DNA from: Alphaproteobacteria bacterium
GTDB lineage: Bacteria; Pseudomonadota; Alphaproteobacteria; CAAHEQ01; UBA3637
NCBI GenBank assembly: GCA_017394405.1
Contig: JAFPYW010000060.1
Span: 1-47,957 of the forward strand
DNA length: 47,957 nucleotides
Direction of reading: 5' to 3'
Shown: in pieces, positions 24,675 to 32,252 of the stretch
Layout: each line of letters starts with the position of its first letter
Numbering within the stretch: position 1 is the stretch's first letter
Notes under the pieces: generated by a model
What the model was told of the DNA's origin: nothing
Databases searched by the model: none
The model's input: only the letters and a program-made list of their open reading frames with translations
Program-made: the position numbers and the translations under genes

Positions 24675-25187
24675 ATGCAAATAAAAAACTACGTCACATA
24701 CCAAGACGAACAAAAAGTTTTATATCAGCAAGTCTTGGTCATGTCTGCAACAATTGAAACCATCTATCCCGATTATATCGATTGGTATCAAAAGGTGTTT
24801 TTGACCGGATTAAAAAGGGGCGAACGCGCCTTGATTGTCGCCACAAACAGAAAGCATTTGGTCGGGTGCGCTTTGGTTAAAAAGACGCCTGATGAATCAA
24901 AAATTTGCACATTGTTTGTTCATCCAGATCACCGGGGCAAAGGCATTGGCACCCAGCTGATGAAGGCCTCTTTGGCTTATTTGGGGCCCCATCCATTGCT
25001 GACCGTTTCAGAACAAAACTTGGCCCAATTCCAACCCCTGTTGAACAAGTTTAATTTCCATTTGGATGGTCAAGCAAAACGCGGCAAACACACAGAGTAT
25101 TATTTCAATGATCGCAAACGGCACCTGATTAAAACAGGGCTGATTCCCGTGTTGTTACAACGCATCAAACAATTGACTCAAAAATAA
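24675..25187 (+). CDS. GNAT family N-acetyltransferase
   Basis: 170 residues from the ATG at 24675; AAAGGA is about 10 nt upstream. The acetyl-CoA binding motif A is clear: ICTLFVHPDHRGKGIGTQLM, with R-G-K-G-I-G as the pyrophosphate loop. The N-terminal half is long and helical (VLYQQVLVMSATIETIYPDYIDWY), the C-terminal tail basic. Substrate unknown. Its stop codon directly abuts the stop of the U32 gene on the other strand. Confidence 0.85.
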   Translation: MQIKNYVTYQDEQKVLYQQVLVMSATIETIYPDYIDWYQKVFLTGLKRGERALIVATNRKHLVGCALVKKTPDESKICTLFVHPDHRGKGIGTQLMKASLAYLGPHPLLTVSEQNLAQFQPLLNKFNFHLDGQAKRGKHTEYYFNDRKRHLIKTGLIPVLLQRIKQLTQK

Positions 25188-27443
25188 TTAAATACTTCGG
25201 TGTAAATTACCATTTGTGGTACCGACAATCTTGGCGCCCGCTTTTATTTTGGCCCATAATTCTTGAACTTTTTCGGGTGTATATGGACGATTTACAAAAT
25301 CCACACGATAAAAGTCTGCGGCCACTTTTTCTTTATCCTCACCCACATAGAAAGCATGCTCGCTATACAGCGTCAATTGGCAATTTTTAATCGCTGCGAA
25401 ATAGGTCTGCCCGCCATTTTTAAGCGGCAAAACACAGGCCGATTTATCGCACGTTTTACAAGCATTTTTGATACAATTCGCACTAGTGAACAAGGGCACA
25501 TCTTGATACACAACCATCGTTATTGGAAGTGCTGAATTTTTCGCCACCGCTTGCATATTTTCCAAAGTATCTTCCACCGATAATGCCACGCGACTTGATC
25601 CCAACTCTTTGGCAAACTCAGTGCTTTCGCGATTCAACATATAAAATGGCGCGTCAAAAGTTAAATCTATTCCTTTTTGCGGCAATATTTCCAATCCCCA
25701 CCAGTTGCCAATTTCCCATTTATGATGCCCACCGGCCAACGCTTTTTTGATTATCGTGGCATAGTTTTGTGGTTCTCTTACAACGGTCGGCAACGCCAAA
25801 CGTACCTTGTTTTTTGGTAATTTTTTAAGCGCCTCCAAATCAAAATTAGGATTCAACTCAACAATAATTTCCGTAAAATCTTCCAGATTCAATTCAGCAA
25901 TTTTTTTCAAATCATCTGTTTTCAAAAGCCACTTCGGATCCGCATGTTTATGCGTCGTTGTGGGTGGTAACACACCATGTTTTGTCGCAACAACAATATC
26001 ATTATACAAATCACGACGCAAGTTATTGAGCGCTGAAACGGGCACAAAAATATCAGCTGGATTTTCCACACTTACATTAGCAGCAAACGCATAATCATTG
26101 TCTTTTTGGAAAGTTTTAATGGTGGAATCAATCATCTTTTGTGTGTTTTCAGCAATCGCAAAGTCACCAGTTAAAGTTTTGGAAACACCTTGCGCTTCGG
26201 CCACTACTTTCCCTTTTTCAAAAGTAATTTTTACATTCACAACGGGACGCGTTTTATATTGCCCGGGCTTTGGTTTAATAAAATCATAAGCCCCTTTGAC
26301 CCGCGAAGATGAAGCTAAATACACCGGAGCCCCCTTGGGCATAAAGGGGCTATGCGGTGGCAACAAAATTTGAACATGCTGACCGGCTTTCACCTCAAAC
26401 ACAGACTTGTGATTCACGCTCATTTCCTGCACAGAAAATCCAAATGGCTTTTCATCGTTGGGCAGGTCTATTTGCAATCCATCATACCGCGCCACAGGAT
26501 GAGTTGGTGTCAAACATAATTGACGTCCCAACACCGCTTCCACTTTGCCAATCACAAGGCCACGATGCCCCACAAAATCGGGATCAATAACATCCGTATT
26601 TTTGCCATTAAAATGGAAAGTTGTCCAAGCACGCGAAAAGATTTGTTTAATGTTTTCGGCCCGTTTAGGATCAGCATGACCCGTATCCAAAATCTGCCGA
26701 TAATAATCCACCACAGCAGCCACATACAAGGCTTTTTTCTTGCGTCCTTCAATTTTGAGTGAAGTAACTGGCATTTTCAAAACCGCTTCACCTAACGCCA
26801 TATCTTTCATTGAAAAACAATGCGTTTCTTTATCCCCCTTTTGGAACAAAGCGCGGCATGGATATTGACATTTTCCACGGTTCGCACTGCGCCCACCAAC
26901 CATAGAGGAAAACAGGCATAAACCACTATACGCATAACACAAAGCGCCATGGATAAACGCTTCTGTTTCCAAACCGGGAATAGCGGCAATTTCAGCGATT
27001 TCTTTTTGTGTCAACTCACGAGCCAATACAACACGCGAAAAACCAAGTTTTTTTAATGCCAATGCACCCTCTTTATTATGTACTGCCATCTGCGTGCTGG
27101 CATGCAAAACCAATTCGGGATAACTTTCACGGATCACACGTGCCACCCCCATATCTTGCAAAATAATGCCATCCACATGGGCAGCAGAGCATACGTCCAA
27201 AGTTTGCAACAAAGCATCCAGTTCATGCTCTTGAATCACAGTATTGACCGTTACATAAACCTTGCGATTCAAATGGTGCGCATAGGCGGTAAATTCGTTT
27301 AATTCTTGCGGGGTAAAATTGGTAGCCCCCGCCCGTGCGGAAAAACTTTTAAGGCCCAAATAAACCGCATCCGCCCCAAAATAAAGGGCGGCATATCCGG
27401 CTTCTAAATCGCCCGCAGGCGCTAATAATTCTGGCTTTTTCAT
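25188..27443 (-). CDS. U32 family (collagenase-like/RNA hydroxylation) protein, RlhA-type
   Basis: 751 residues from the ATG at 27443. The start KKPELLAPAGDLEAGYAALYFGADAVYLG is typical of peptidase U32 proteins. Candidate Fe-S ligands are Cys169, Cys176, Cys192 and Cys196 (GALCYAYSGLC...RGKCQYPCR). SLKIEGRKKKALYVAAVVD and the long C-terminal part resemble RlhA, which hydroxylates a cytidine in 23S rRNA; the related TrhP acts on tRNA uridine 34, so the RNA substrate is not certain. A second cysteine group (CIKNACKTCDKSAC) lies in the C-terminal region. No ribosome binding site precedes the ATG, and a consensus promoter ends only 7 nt upstream, pointing to a leaderless mRNA. Confidence 0.88.
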   Translation of the reverse strand: MKKPELLAPAGDLEAGYAALYFGADAVYLGLKSFSARAGATNFTPQELNEFTAYAHHLNRKVYVTVNTVIQEHELDALLQTLDVCSAAHVDGIILQDMGVARVIRESYPELVLHASTQMAVHNKEGALALKKLGFSRVVLARELTQKEIAEIAAIPGLETEAFIHGALCYAYSGLCLFSSMVGGRSANRGKCQYPCRALFQKGDKETHCFSMKDMALGEAVLKMPVTSLKIEGRKKKALYVAAVVDYYRQILDTGHADPKRAENIKQIFSRAWTTFHFNGKNTDVIDPDFVGHRGLVIGKVEAVLGRQLCLTPTHPVARYDGLQIDLPNDEKPFGFSVQEMSVNHKSVFEVKAGQHVQILLPPHSPFMPKGAPVYLASSSRVKGAYDFIKPKPGQYKTRPVVNVKITFEKGKVVAEAQGVSKTLTGDFAIAENTQKMIDSTIKTFQKDNDYAFAANVSVENPADIFVPVSALNNLRRDLYNDIVVATKHGVLPPTTTHKHADPKWLLKTDDLKKIAELNLEDFTEIIVELNPNFDLEALKKLPKNKVRLALPTVVREPQNYATIIKKALAGGHHKWEIGNWWGLEILPQKGIDLTFDAPFYMLNRESTEFAKELGSSRVALSVEDTLENMQAVAKNSALPITMVVYQDVPLFTSANCIKNACKTCDKSACVLPLKNGGQTYFAAIKNCQLTLYSEHAFYVGEDKEKVAADFYRVDFVNRPYTPEKVQELWAKIKAGAKIVGTTNGNLHRSI

Positions 27444-27450
27444 GCGAACT

Positions 27451-27479
27451 ATTATATCACGAAAGCGGTAAAAAGTCAA
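27451..27479 (-). promoter_or_regulatory. Promoter giving a leaderless U32 mRNA
   Basis: TTGACT (27474-27479), 17 bp, TATAAT (27451-27456) on the minus strand; only seven bases (AGTTCGC) separate the -10 box from the ATG, so transcription should begin at or next to the start codon. Confidence 0.7.
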
Positions 27480-27486
27480 TTTATAC

Positions 27487-27515
27487 TTGACATTATAATC
27501 CAAACATTACACAAT
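27487..27515 (+). promoter_or_regulatory. Probable promoter of the tandem lipoprotein genes
   Basis: TTGACA (27487-27492) then, after 17 bp, CACAAT (27510-27515). The -35 is perfect, the -10 weak. Back to back with the U32 promoter. Confidence 0.5.
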
Positions 27516-27535
27516 AAAACCATTAAGGAGATGCT

Positions 27536-27823
27536 ATGAAAAAACTGATTTTACTGACCACTTTGGCTTTATTGGGTTGCGCCACAGAAACAAAATATAA
27601 AACTCAATTGAACACTTGGATTCAAAGTTCAAAAACAGATTTGGTCAGCCATTGGGGCGTCCCAGATAAAACTTATAAACCAGACAAAGAAACTGAATTG
27701 TTGGCATATAAACGTTCCACAAAGATCAACAAAGTCAAATACTGGTGTACAACGACTTTTATTTTGAAAAATAATATCGTTGATAGTTGGAAAACCGAAG
27801 GCAACGATTGCACCTCTTATTAA
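27536..27823 (+). CDS. Small lipoprotein, first of a tandem pair
   Basis: 95 residues; AAGGAG 6 nt before the ATG. Signal peptide with lipobox LLGC (Cys15 the lipidated residue). The mature part has the pattern W-x(2)-S-x(2)-DLVSHWGVPDKTY...YWCTTTFILKNNIVDSW-x(4)-GNDC, a compact alpha/beta outline reminiscent of BamE/SmpA-like lipoproteins (inference from pattern only). Two cysteines in the mature part (YWC, NDC) may pair. The downstream gene is a clear paralog. Confidence 0.85.
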   Translation: MKKLILLTTLALLGCATETKYKTQLNTWIQSSKTDLVSHWGVPDKTYKPDKETELLAYKRSTKINKVKYWCTTTFILKNNIVDSWKTEGNDCTSY

Positions 27824-27835
27824 ACTGGAGATACC

Positions 27836-28123
27836 ATGAAAAAACTGATTTTACTTTCGTTTTTAACTTTACTAGGTTGCGCCACCGAAAGCAATTATCA
27901 CGATCAGTTGAATATGTGGGTCGGTCGGTCAAAGGCCGTTTTAATTATGGAATGGGGCACCCCGTCGTATCGATATAAATTGAATCAAAATATCGAGCTG
28001 TTGGAATACGATAAAAAACGCGTCTTTTTGGGTGATGATTTTGAATGCAAAACAACATTTATTTTGAAAAACAATGTTGTTGATAGTTGGAAAACCGAAG
28101 GCAACGATTGCACGTCTTATTGA
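27836..28123 (+). CDS. Small lipoprotein, second of a tandem pair
   Basis: 95 residues, same length as its upstream neighbour 12 bp away. Signal peptide and C-terminus (KTTFILKN, VVDSWKTEGNDCTSY) are almost identical, while the centre differs (MWVGRSKAVLIMEWGTPSYRY against the first copy's WIQSSKTDLVSHWGVPDKTY), so the copies have diverged under constraint at the ends or been partly homogenised by gene conversion. Own binding site TGGAGA. Its last 7 bp overlap the end of the MBL hydrolase gene on the opposite strand. Confidence 0.85.
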   Translation: MKKLILLSFLTLLGCATESNYHDQLNMWVGRSKAVLIMEWGTPSYRYKLNQNIELLEYDKKRVFLGDDFECKTTFILKNNVVDSWKTEGNDCTSY

Positions 28124-28731
28124 TACAGCCAACGTTCGTGACCGATTGTGGTCGCGGCACCGTGACCGGGATAAACGGGCGTATCATCCGGTAATTTTTG
28201 AAATAAAGTTTTCAAACTTTTTATCATAGCCGCTTCATCGCTTTCAGCCAAATCTGTCCGTCCGCAAGTCCCCATAAACAACGTATCCCCGGCAAATAAA
28301 TTCCCGTCAATCAAATAGCAAACACCCCCCAAAGTATGCCCCGGAGTTGGTATTACCTCAATTGCATATTTACCCACATTAAAGTGCTTTTTCTCATCAA
28401 AAGTCTTCACCTGAACAGGCCCCCATTTGTCCGTATGAAAATGCCGCATATAACGATCCGCCGCCGGCAATAAAGGGGCATCTTTTTCGTGCAACCACGC
28501 TTCCACACTATACTTTTTCAAATAATAACTGACGCCCATGACATGATCAAAATGCCCGTGCGTCAGCAAGATATATTTTAGTGTCAACCCGTTATCGCAC
28601 ACCCAATTTATTATATCATCCTCCGGCATGGAACAATCAATCAAAACGGCCTCTTTTGTATCGGTATCATAGACCACATAATTGTTGTTGTCCAAAGGAT
28701 GTTTTGAAAATGTTTGAACTTTTAACGTCAT
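28117..28731 (-). CDS. MBL-fold metallo-hydrolase (glyoxalase II-like)
   Basis: 204 residues, the size of YcbL-type proteins. Metal ligands are all visible: LLTHGHFDHV (HxHxDH), IPTPGHT, FAGDTLF and YPGHG. The family hydrolyses thioesters such as S-lactoylglutathione; the true substrate is unknown. The ATG overlaps the ybaK stop by 4 bp (ATGA), so it is the last gene of the minus-strand operon that starts at 30838. Confidence 0.88.
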   Translation of the reverse strand: MTLKVQTFSKHPLDNNNYVVYDTDTKEAVLIDCSMPEDDIINWVCDNGLTLKYILLTHGHFDHVMGVSYYLKKYSVEAWLHEKDAPLLPAADRYMRHFHTDKWGPVQVKTFDEKKHFNVGKYAIEVIPTPGHTLGGVCYLIDGNLFAGDTLFMGTCGRTDLAESDEAAMIKSLKTLFQKLPDDTPVYPGHGAATTIGHERWLYQ

Positions 28732-29207
28732 ATTGTTGCCTCGTGTGTTAAGTCAACAAAGGGTGCACGCACAAATCCAGCCAGTTGGTTCGGCTCCACC
28801 GCCAAAGTGAGTCCCACCCTGCCGCCACTCACACAAATTGTATCAAACAAAAGGGCCGTTTCATCTATAAAAACAGGAAAATCTTTTTTCATGCCGACCG
28901 GCGAACACCCGCCGTGAATATATCCCGTAACAGGCAACAACCTTTTTTGTGGCAACATAGATAAACTTTTTTGCCCTGCTGCTTTGGCCGCTTTTTTCAA
29001 GTCCAGTTCCGACCCCGCCGGCACCACAAATACAAAGTATTCACGAGGATTTCCTTCGGTCACCAAAGTCTTGAAAATTTGCTCGGCTGGTTTTTGTAAA
29101 TACCGCGCCACAGACACAGCATCCACGCCTTGCGCCGTATCATATTCAAAGGCCTGAAAGGCAACTCCTCCATCTTCCAACAATCGCATCGCATTCGTTT
29201 TTTGCAT
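28728..29207 (-). CDS. ybaK: Cys-tRNA(Pro)/Cys-tRNA(Cys) deacylase, YbaK/EbsC type
   Basis: 159 residues, the usual length. Proofreading enzyme that hydrolyses Cys mischarged on tRNA-Pro. Seen: QIFKTLVTEG, the KAAGQKSLSML helix, and the signature GGCSPVGMKKDFPVFIDE followed by GRVGLTLAVEPNQL. The ATG follows the regulator gene's stop directly (TAGATG), and its own stop overlaps the MBL gene start. Confidence 0.92.
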   Translation of the reverse strand: MQKTNAMRLLEDGGVAFQAFEYDTAQGVDAVSVARYLQKPAEQIFKTLVTEGNPREYFVFVVPAGSELDLKKAAKAAGQKSLSMLPQKRLLPVTGYIHGGCSPVGMKKDFPVFIDETALLFDTICVSGGRVGLTLAVEPNQLAGFVRAPFVDLTHEATI

Positions 29208-29849
29208 CTAAAAATCCGATTTTTTCTTCAAAGAATCATACCTTCTATGAATACATTTCATGGCCGTCACATGAATTCCCGCCAAAGATTCATAAATCAT
29301 AAAACGCCCATTGCGTTTAGAAATGACAAGGCCGTCCGTTCGCATCCTTTTCAAAAGTTGCGATACTTTAAGGGGAGAAAATTTCGCACCCTTGGCAATG
29401 GCCGACACCGTGCTGGGCCCGTATAAAATTAAAAAATCCAAAATACGCATTTTATCAACATGCGCGAACAATTTAATTGTTTCCGCCGCCATAGATGTAA
29501 AATCAGCAGGCAATATGTGTTTATAATTATCTTGCAAAAAATAAAAATCGTTTGCCAAATACCCATACCATTTACGCAAGCAAACAAAAATGCTGGCGGG
29601 ATATTCTTCACAAATCGTGTAATAAATGAACAAACCACGGCGCGTTGTTTTGACCAAATGTGCCTCACGCAATTTACGCAAACTTTGTGAAACAAATAAT
29701 TGCTCAACATCAACGCCTTTGGCAATCGCAGATACAGAACTGGATCCATTGACGTCCAAAAATTCCAAAATACGCAACCGCAGGGGATGGCTGATATAAC
29801 CAATTCCCCGCGCCGCCTTTTTCAGTATACCGATGGGCAGTTGCTTCAT
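29208..29849 (-). CDS. Tandem winged-helix (ArsR-like) transcription regulator
   Basis: 213 residues containing two ArsR-like winged helices in one chain: about residues 12-75 (ISHPLRLRILEFL...SVSAIAKGVDVEQLFVSQSLRKLREAHLV) and about 122-190 (AHVDKMRILDFLILYGPSTVSAIAKG...LKVSQLLKRMR). ArsR proteins normally dimerise, so this looks like a covalent dimer made by duplication. No ELCVCD metal site is present. It sits between the thioredoxin-fold lipoprotein and ybaK in one operon and may autoregulate it. Ligand unknown; no strong ribosome binding site. Confidence 0.75.
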   Translation of the reverse strand: MKQLPIGILKKAARGIGYISHPLRLRILEFLDVNGSSSVSAIAKGVDVEQLFVSQSLRKLREAHLVKTTRRGLFIYYTICEEYPASIFVCLRKWYGYLANDFYFLQDNYKHILPADFTSMAAETIKLFAHVDKMRILDFLILYGPSTVSAIAKGAKFSPLKVSQLLKRMRTDGLVISKRNGRFMIYESLAGIHVTAMKCIHRRYDSLKKKSDF

Positions 29850-29864
29850 TCAAATTCCCATTTT

Positions 29865-30245
29865 TTATTTTGCCAAGAAGGGCTTGATATATTCGTCAAA
29901 ATTCGCTTCTTCAGATTTATCCCAACCCAAGATGTAATGTTGTCCCATACAGAATAACGGGGCACCCAAACGCCATTTGCTGAGACCGAATTTGGCACCA
30001 CATGCATAGAAATATTCAAGATTTGTTTTGTTGGATATTTCGCGCTCTGTCAATCTTAAATTAGGATATTGTTTTGCCAAATAAGCCTTTGCTTCCGCGC
30101 AATGCGGGCATCCGTTCATCGTGAAAAAATACACTTCATCATCTGTAATAATTTCGGATTTATAGGGGGTTGTCACATTTTCACTTGCATTAGAAAAACA
30201 AGCCACCAAAATACCAGCCAAACACACCAAAAATAAATAACGCAT
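29865..30245 (-). CDS. Thioredoxin/glutaredoxin-fold lipoprotein
   Basis: 126 residues, GGAGGAG before the ATG. Signal peptide with lipobox LVAC (Cys16). After a linker comes a glutaredoxin-like domain with redox motif CPHC in FFTMNGCPHCAEAKAYL and a later GAPLFCMGQHYILGW, where a cis-proline loop would be expected. Predicted to face the periplasm from a membrane and act on thiols or disulfides. Possible partners are the many cysteine-rich secreted proteins of this organism (inference). Second gene of the operon, 11 bp after the unknown gene. Confidence 0.8.
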   Translation of the reverse strand: MRYLFLVCLAGILVACFSNASENVTTPYKSEIITDDEVYFFTMNGCPHCAEAKAYLAKQYPNLRLTEREISNKTNLEYFYACGAKFGLSKWRLGAPLFCMGQHYILGWDKSEEANFDEYIKPFLAK

Positions 30246-30256
30246 TTTCTCCTCCT

Positions 30257-30838
30257 TTATTCAATGCAACAATCCACGGCCTTACGCACCACAGACTTCA
30301 ACCGGCCAAACAAAGAATGGTCTTCTGGTTGTTTCGGTTCCTCTTTTTTTGCAGCAGTTTTAACCTTCAAAGCCGCCACTTCCTTTTTCACGTCTTCCAA
30401 ATTATCTGGTTTCCATTCAATATCCTTGGCATCCACCAAATTCATATTGAGGCCCCAAAACAAACAATACAAATCGTATGCATTAGTAAATAATTTATAC
30501 GCTTCTTCTTTGTGGCCCATAGATTGTTGTTTGGTCCCAACTTCCATCAAACGCATGGCCGTTGCCAATAAATGTTTGGAAATGCACCACACTTCCCCTT
30601 CATAGGAAGGAATCACCTTCAACATCAAATTTTTGTGTAATTCACGCACATCTTGCACCATATCATAAAATGATGTTTTACCCGTTTTTGCACCGGAAAA
30701 TACCAAATGTTCTTCAATGGAAATCAAATTCATAATCGCGATTGTCAAATCTTGATCTGATGATAAATCTTTCGGATTTTTCTTTTTTGCTTGATCCACG
30801 CGCTCAACAAATTCCTTTACAGATTCTGCTTTTTTCAT
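30257..30838 (-). CDS. Helical cytoplasmic protein of unknown function
   Basis: 193 residues, AAGGAG 5 nt before the ATG. Predicted all-helical (IAIMNLISIEEHLVF, FYDMVQDVRELHKNLMLKVIPSYEGEVWCISKHLLATAMRLMEV), with a TPR-like helix pair (HKEEAYKLFTNAYDLYCLFWGL) and a C-terminal Lys/Glu-rich linker ending in a short basic helix and DCCIE. No signal peptide. First gene of the operon leading to the MBL hydrolase, under a promoter with an operator-like dyad. Family not recognised. Confidence 0.75.
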   Translation of the reverse strand: MKKAESVKEFVERVDQAKKKNPKDLSSDQDLTIAIMNLISIEEHLVFSGAKTGKTSFYDMVQDVRELHKNLMLKVIPSYEGEVWCISKHLLATAMRLMEVGTKQQSMGHKEEAYKLFTNAYDLYCLFWGLNMNLVDAKDIEWKPDNLEDVKKEVAALKVKTAAKKEEPKQPEDHSLFGRLKSVVRKAVDCCIE

Positions 30839-30859
30839 CTCTTCTCCTTTTTTAAGCGT

Positions 30860-30909
30860 TATCTATCAAAAACAATATCTAGCATAATTGATAGATATCA
30901 AAATGTCAA
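30860..30909 (-). promoter_or_regulatory. Operon promoter with operator-like repeats
   Basis: TTGACA (30904-30909), 17 bp, TATGCT (30881-30886) on the minus strand. The spacer holds TTGATA-N2-TATCAA (30888-30901). Its half TTGATAGATA recurs as the inverse (30860-30869) just past the transcription start, giving a perfect 10-bp inverted repeat with 18 bp between the arms. Confidence 0.65.
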
Positions 30910-30981
30910 TATATTTTTTCATAAAAATAACCCCTTGATTTTCGGGATGTACTGACTTATTTTATGAAAAAAGGAGAACAC

Positions 30982-31584
30982 ATGGATTTACAAGCATTAT
31001 TCAAAATTTCTCATGGCGTTTATTTAACCGGCGCAAAAGATGAAAGCGGTCGTTTGATTGGCAGCTGTATTGATTCCGTTATGGTGGTGGAAGCCGATCC
31101 GCAACAGATTATTATTTCTATGAATAACGCCTCCTACACCATGGAAAATGTGGTAAAATCCGGCGAATTGACATTGTCTATTTTGCCCGCTGACACCCCA
31201 GACGAATTGATTGAATTATTCGGCATGCAATCATCCCGCGATACTGATAAATGGGGACCAACAAGCCACGTGTTGTATCATGATTTACCGGTTTATAAAG
31301 AGGCAGTCGCATACATGTATTTGAACGTGAAAGAAACCTTTGAAACGGCCGGGCATCATGTGTTTTTATGCGATGTTGTGGCAGGCGAGGCCGGCACCAT
31401 GGCCGACCCGATGTTGTACGCTGATTATCAAAAAAGGAAAGCCACCTCAATCAGCATGAAAAAACGTTGGCGTTGCACAGTTTGCGGATATATCTATGAT
31501 GGCGAAATTCCCTTTGAAGATTTGCCAGATGATTGGGTTTGCCCGTTATGTAAGCAAGATAAAAGCGTTTTTGTTCCGGAATAA
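30982..31584 (+). CDS. Flavin reductase-rubredoxin fusion (high-molecular-weight rubredoxin type)
   Basis: 200 residues from the ATG at 30982 with AAGGAG 6 nt upstream; an in-frame ATG at 30964 lies before the binding site. Residues 1 to about 155 form an FMN-binding split barrel of the flavin reductase/flavoredoxin kind ([30 protein letters not shown]). The last 40 or so form a short rubredoxin with [12 protein letters not shown] and DDWVCPLC, four cysteines for one iron. Hrb-like proteins of anaerobes carry electrons for O2 or peroxide reduction. Probably works with low-potential donors, and nifJ is in the same window. Likely promoter TTGATT (30935) and TATTTT (30958). Confidence 0.88.
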   Translation: MDLQALFKISHGVYLTGAKDESGRLIGSCIDSVMVVEADPQQIIISMNNASYTMENVVKSGELTLSILPADTPDELIELFGMQSSRDTDKWGPTSHVLYHDLPVYKEAVAYMYLNVKETFETAGHHVFLCDVVAGEAGTMADPMLYADYQKRKATSISMKKRWRCTVCGYIYDGEIPFEDLPDDWVCPLCKQDKSVFVPE

Positions 31585-31586
31585 AA

Positions 31587-32252
31587 TCAATTCAAAACAC
31601 ACCCGAACAGCACCGCGAAAAAGTGCATAATCGTGCCCGCCAGCACCATAAAATGCCAAATGGCGTGGGTGTATTTTTTGCTTTTCCACACATAAAAAAT
31701 GATACCGAGAGTATAACAAAGGCCGCCCAAAATTAAAAAGGTCAAAGCCGTATCTGGCAATTCACGAAATACCTGTTTAGATGCAAAAGCAACCAACCAT
31801 CCCATCAACAAATACAACCCGACTGACCACAATTTTGTGCCCGATCCGCCTAATGTCAATTTCAAAATCGTCCCCAATATAGCCAACCCCCAAATAATGC
31901 CAAAAATCGTCCAACCCAACGCACCATGCAAAGTCACCAATGTAAAAGGCGTATAAGTTCCGGCGATTAAATAATAAATAGCAATATGATCAAATTTCTT
32001 CAACACCACCTTGGCGTGTTCATTGGGAACTGCGTGGTACAACGTTGAAGCCGTATAAAGCATCACCATACTCACCCCGAAAATCACCGTTGAAACAACC
32101 GTCCAAGCATTTCCTTTAATGGCCGACAAAGCCGCCAAAATCACCAAACCGGCAATGCTCAAAATAATACCAAATCCGTGAATGGTACAATGCCAAATTT
32201 CTTCACCGATTGTGTAGGAACGCACCGTCTTTTTTTTCATATTATTCTTCAT
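31587..32252 (-). CDS. Hemolysin III family (PAQR/TrhA-type) membrane protein
   Basis: 221 residues with about seven membrane segments. Family markers: EEIWHCTIHGFGIILS, YTASTLYHAVP, KFDHIAIYYLIAGTYTPF and the last helix pair HAIWHFMVLAGTIMHFFAV, with conserved Ser, Asp and His residues of the PAQR metal site. In bacteria the family is linked to membrane energy or fluidity homeostasis; the name hemolysin is historical. Start at 32252 overlaps the DUF4139 gene by 11 bp; the ATG at 32240 is an alternative. Ends 2 bp from the rubredoxin gene. Confidence 0.92.
   Translation of the reverse strand: MKNNMKKKTVRSYTIGEEIWHCTIHGFGIILSIAGLVILAALSAIKGNAWTVVSTVIFGVSMVMLYTASTLYHAVPNEHAKVVLKKFDHIAIYYLIAGTYTPFTLVTLHGALGWTIFGIIWGLAILGTILKLTLGGSGTKLWSVGLYLLMGWLVAFASKQVFRELPDTALTFLILGGLCYTLGIIFYVWKSKKYTHAIWHFMVLAGTIMHFFAVLFGCVLN

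Noticed and set aside
31587..32252. Hemolysin or virulence factor
   Set aside because: The family name is historical; the sequence shows a PAQR-type membrane protein with no toxin features.
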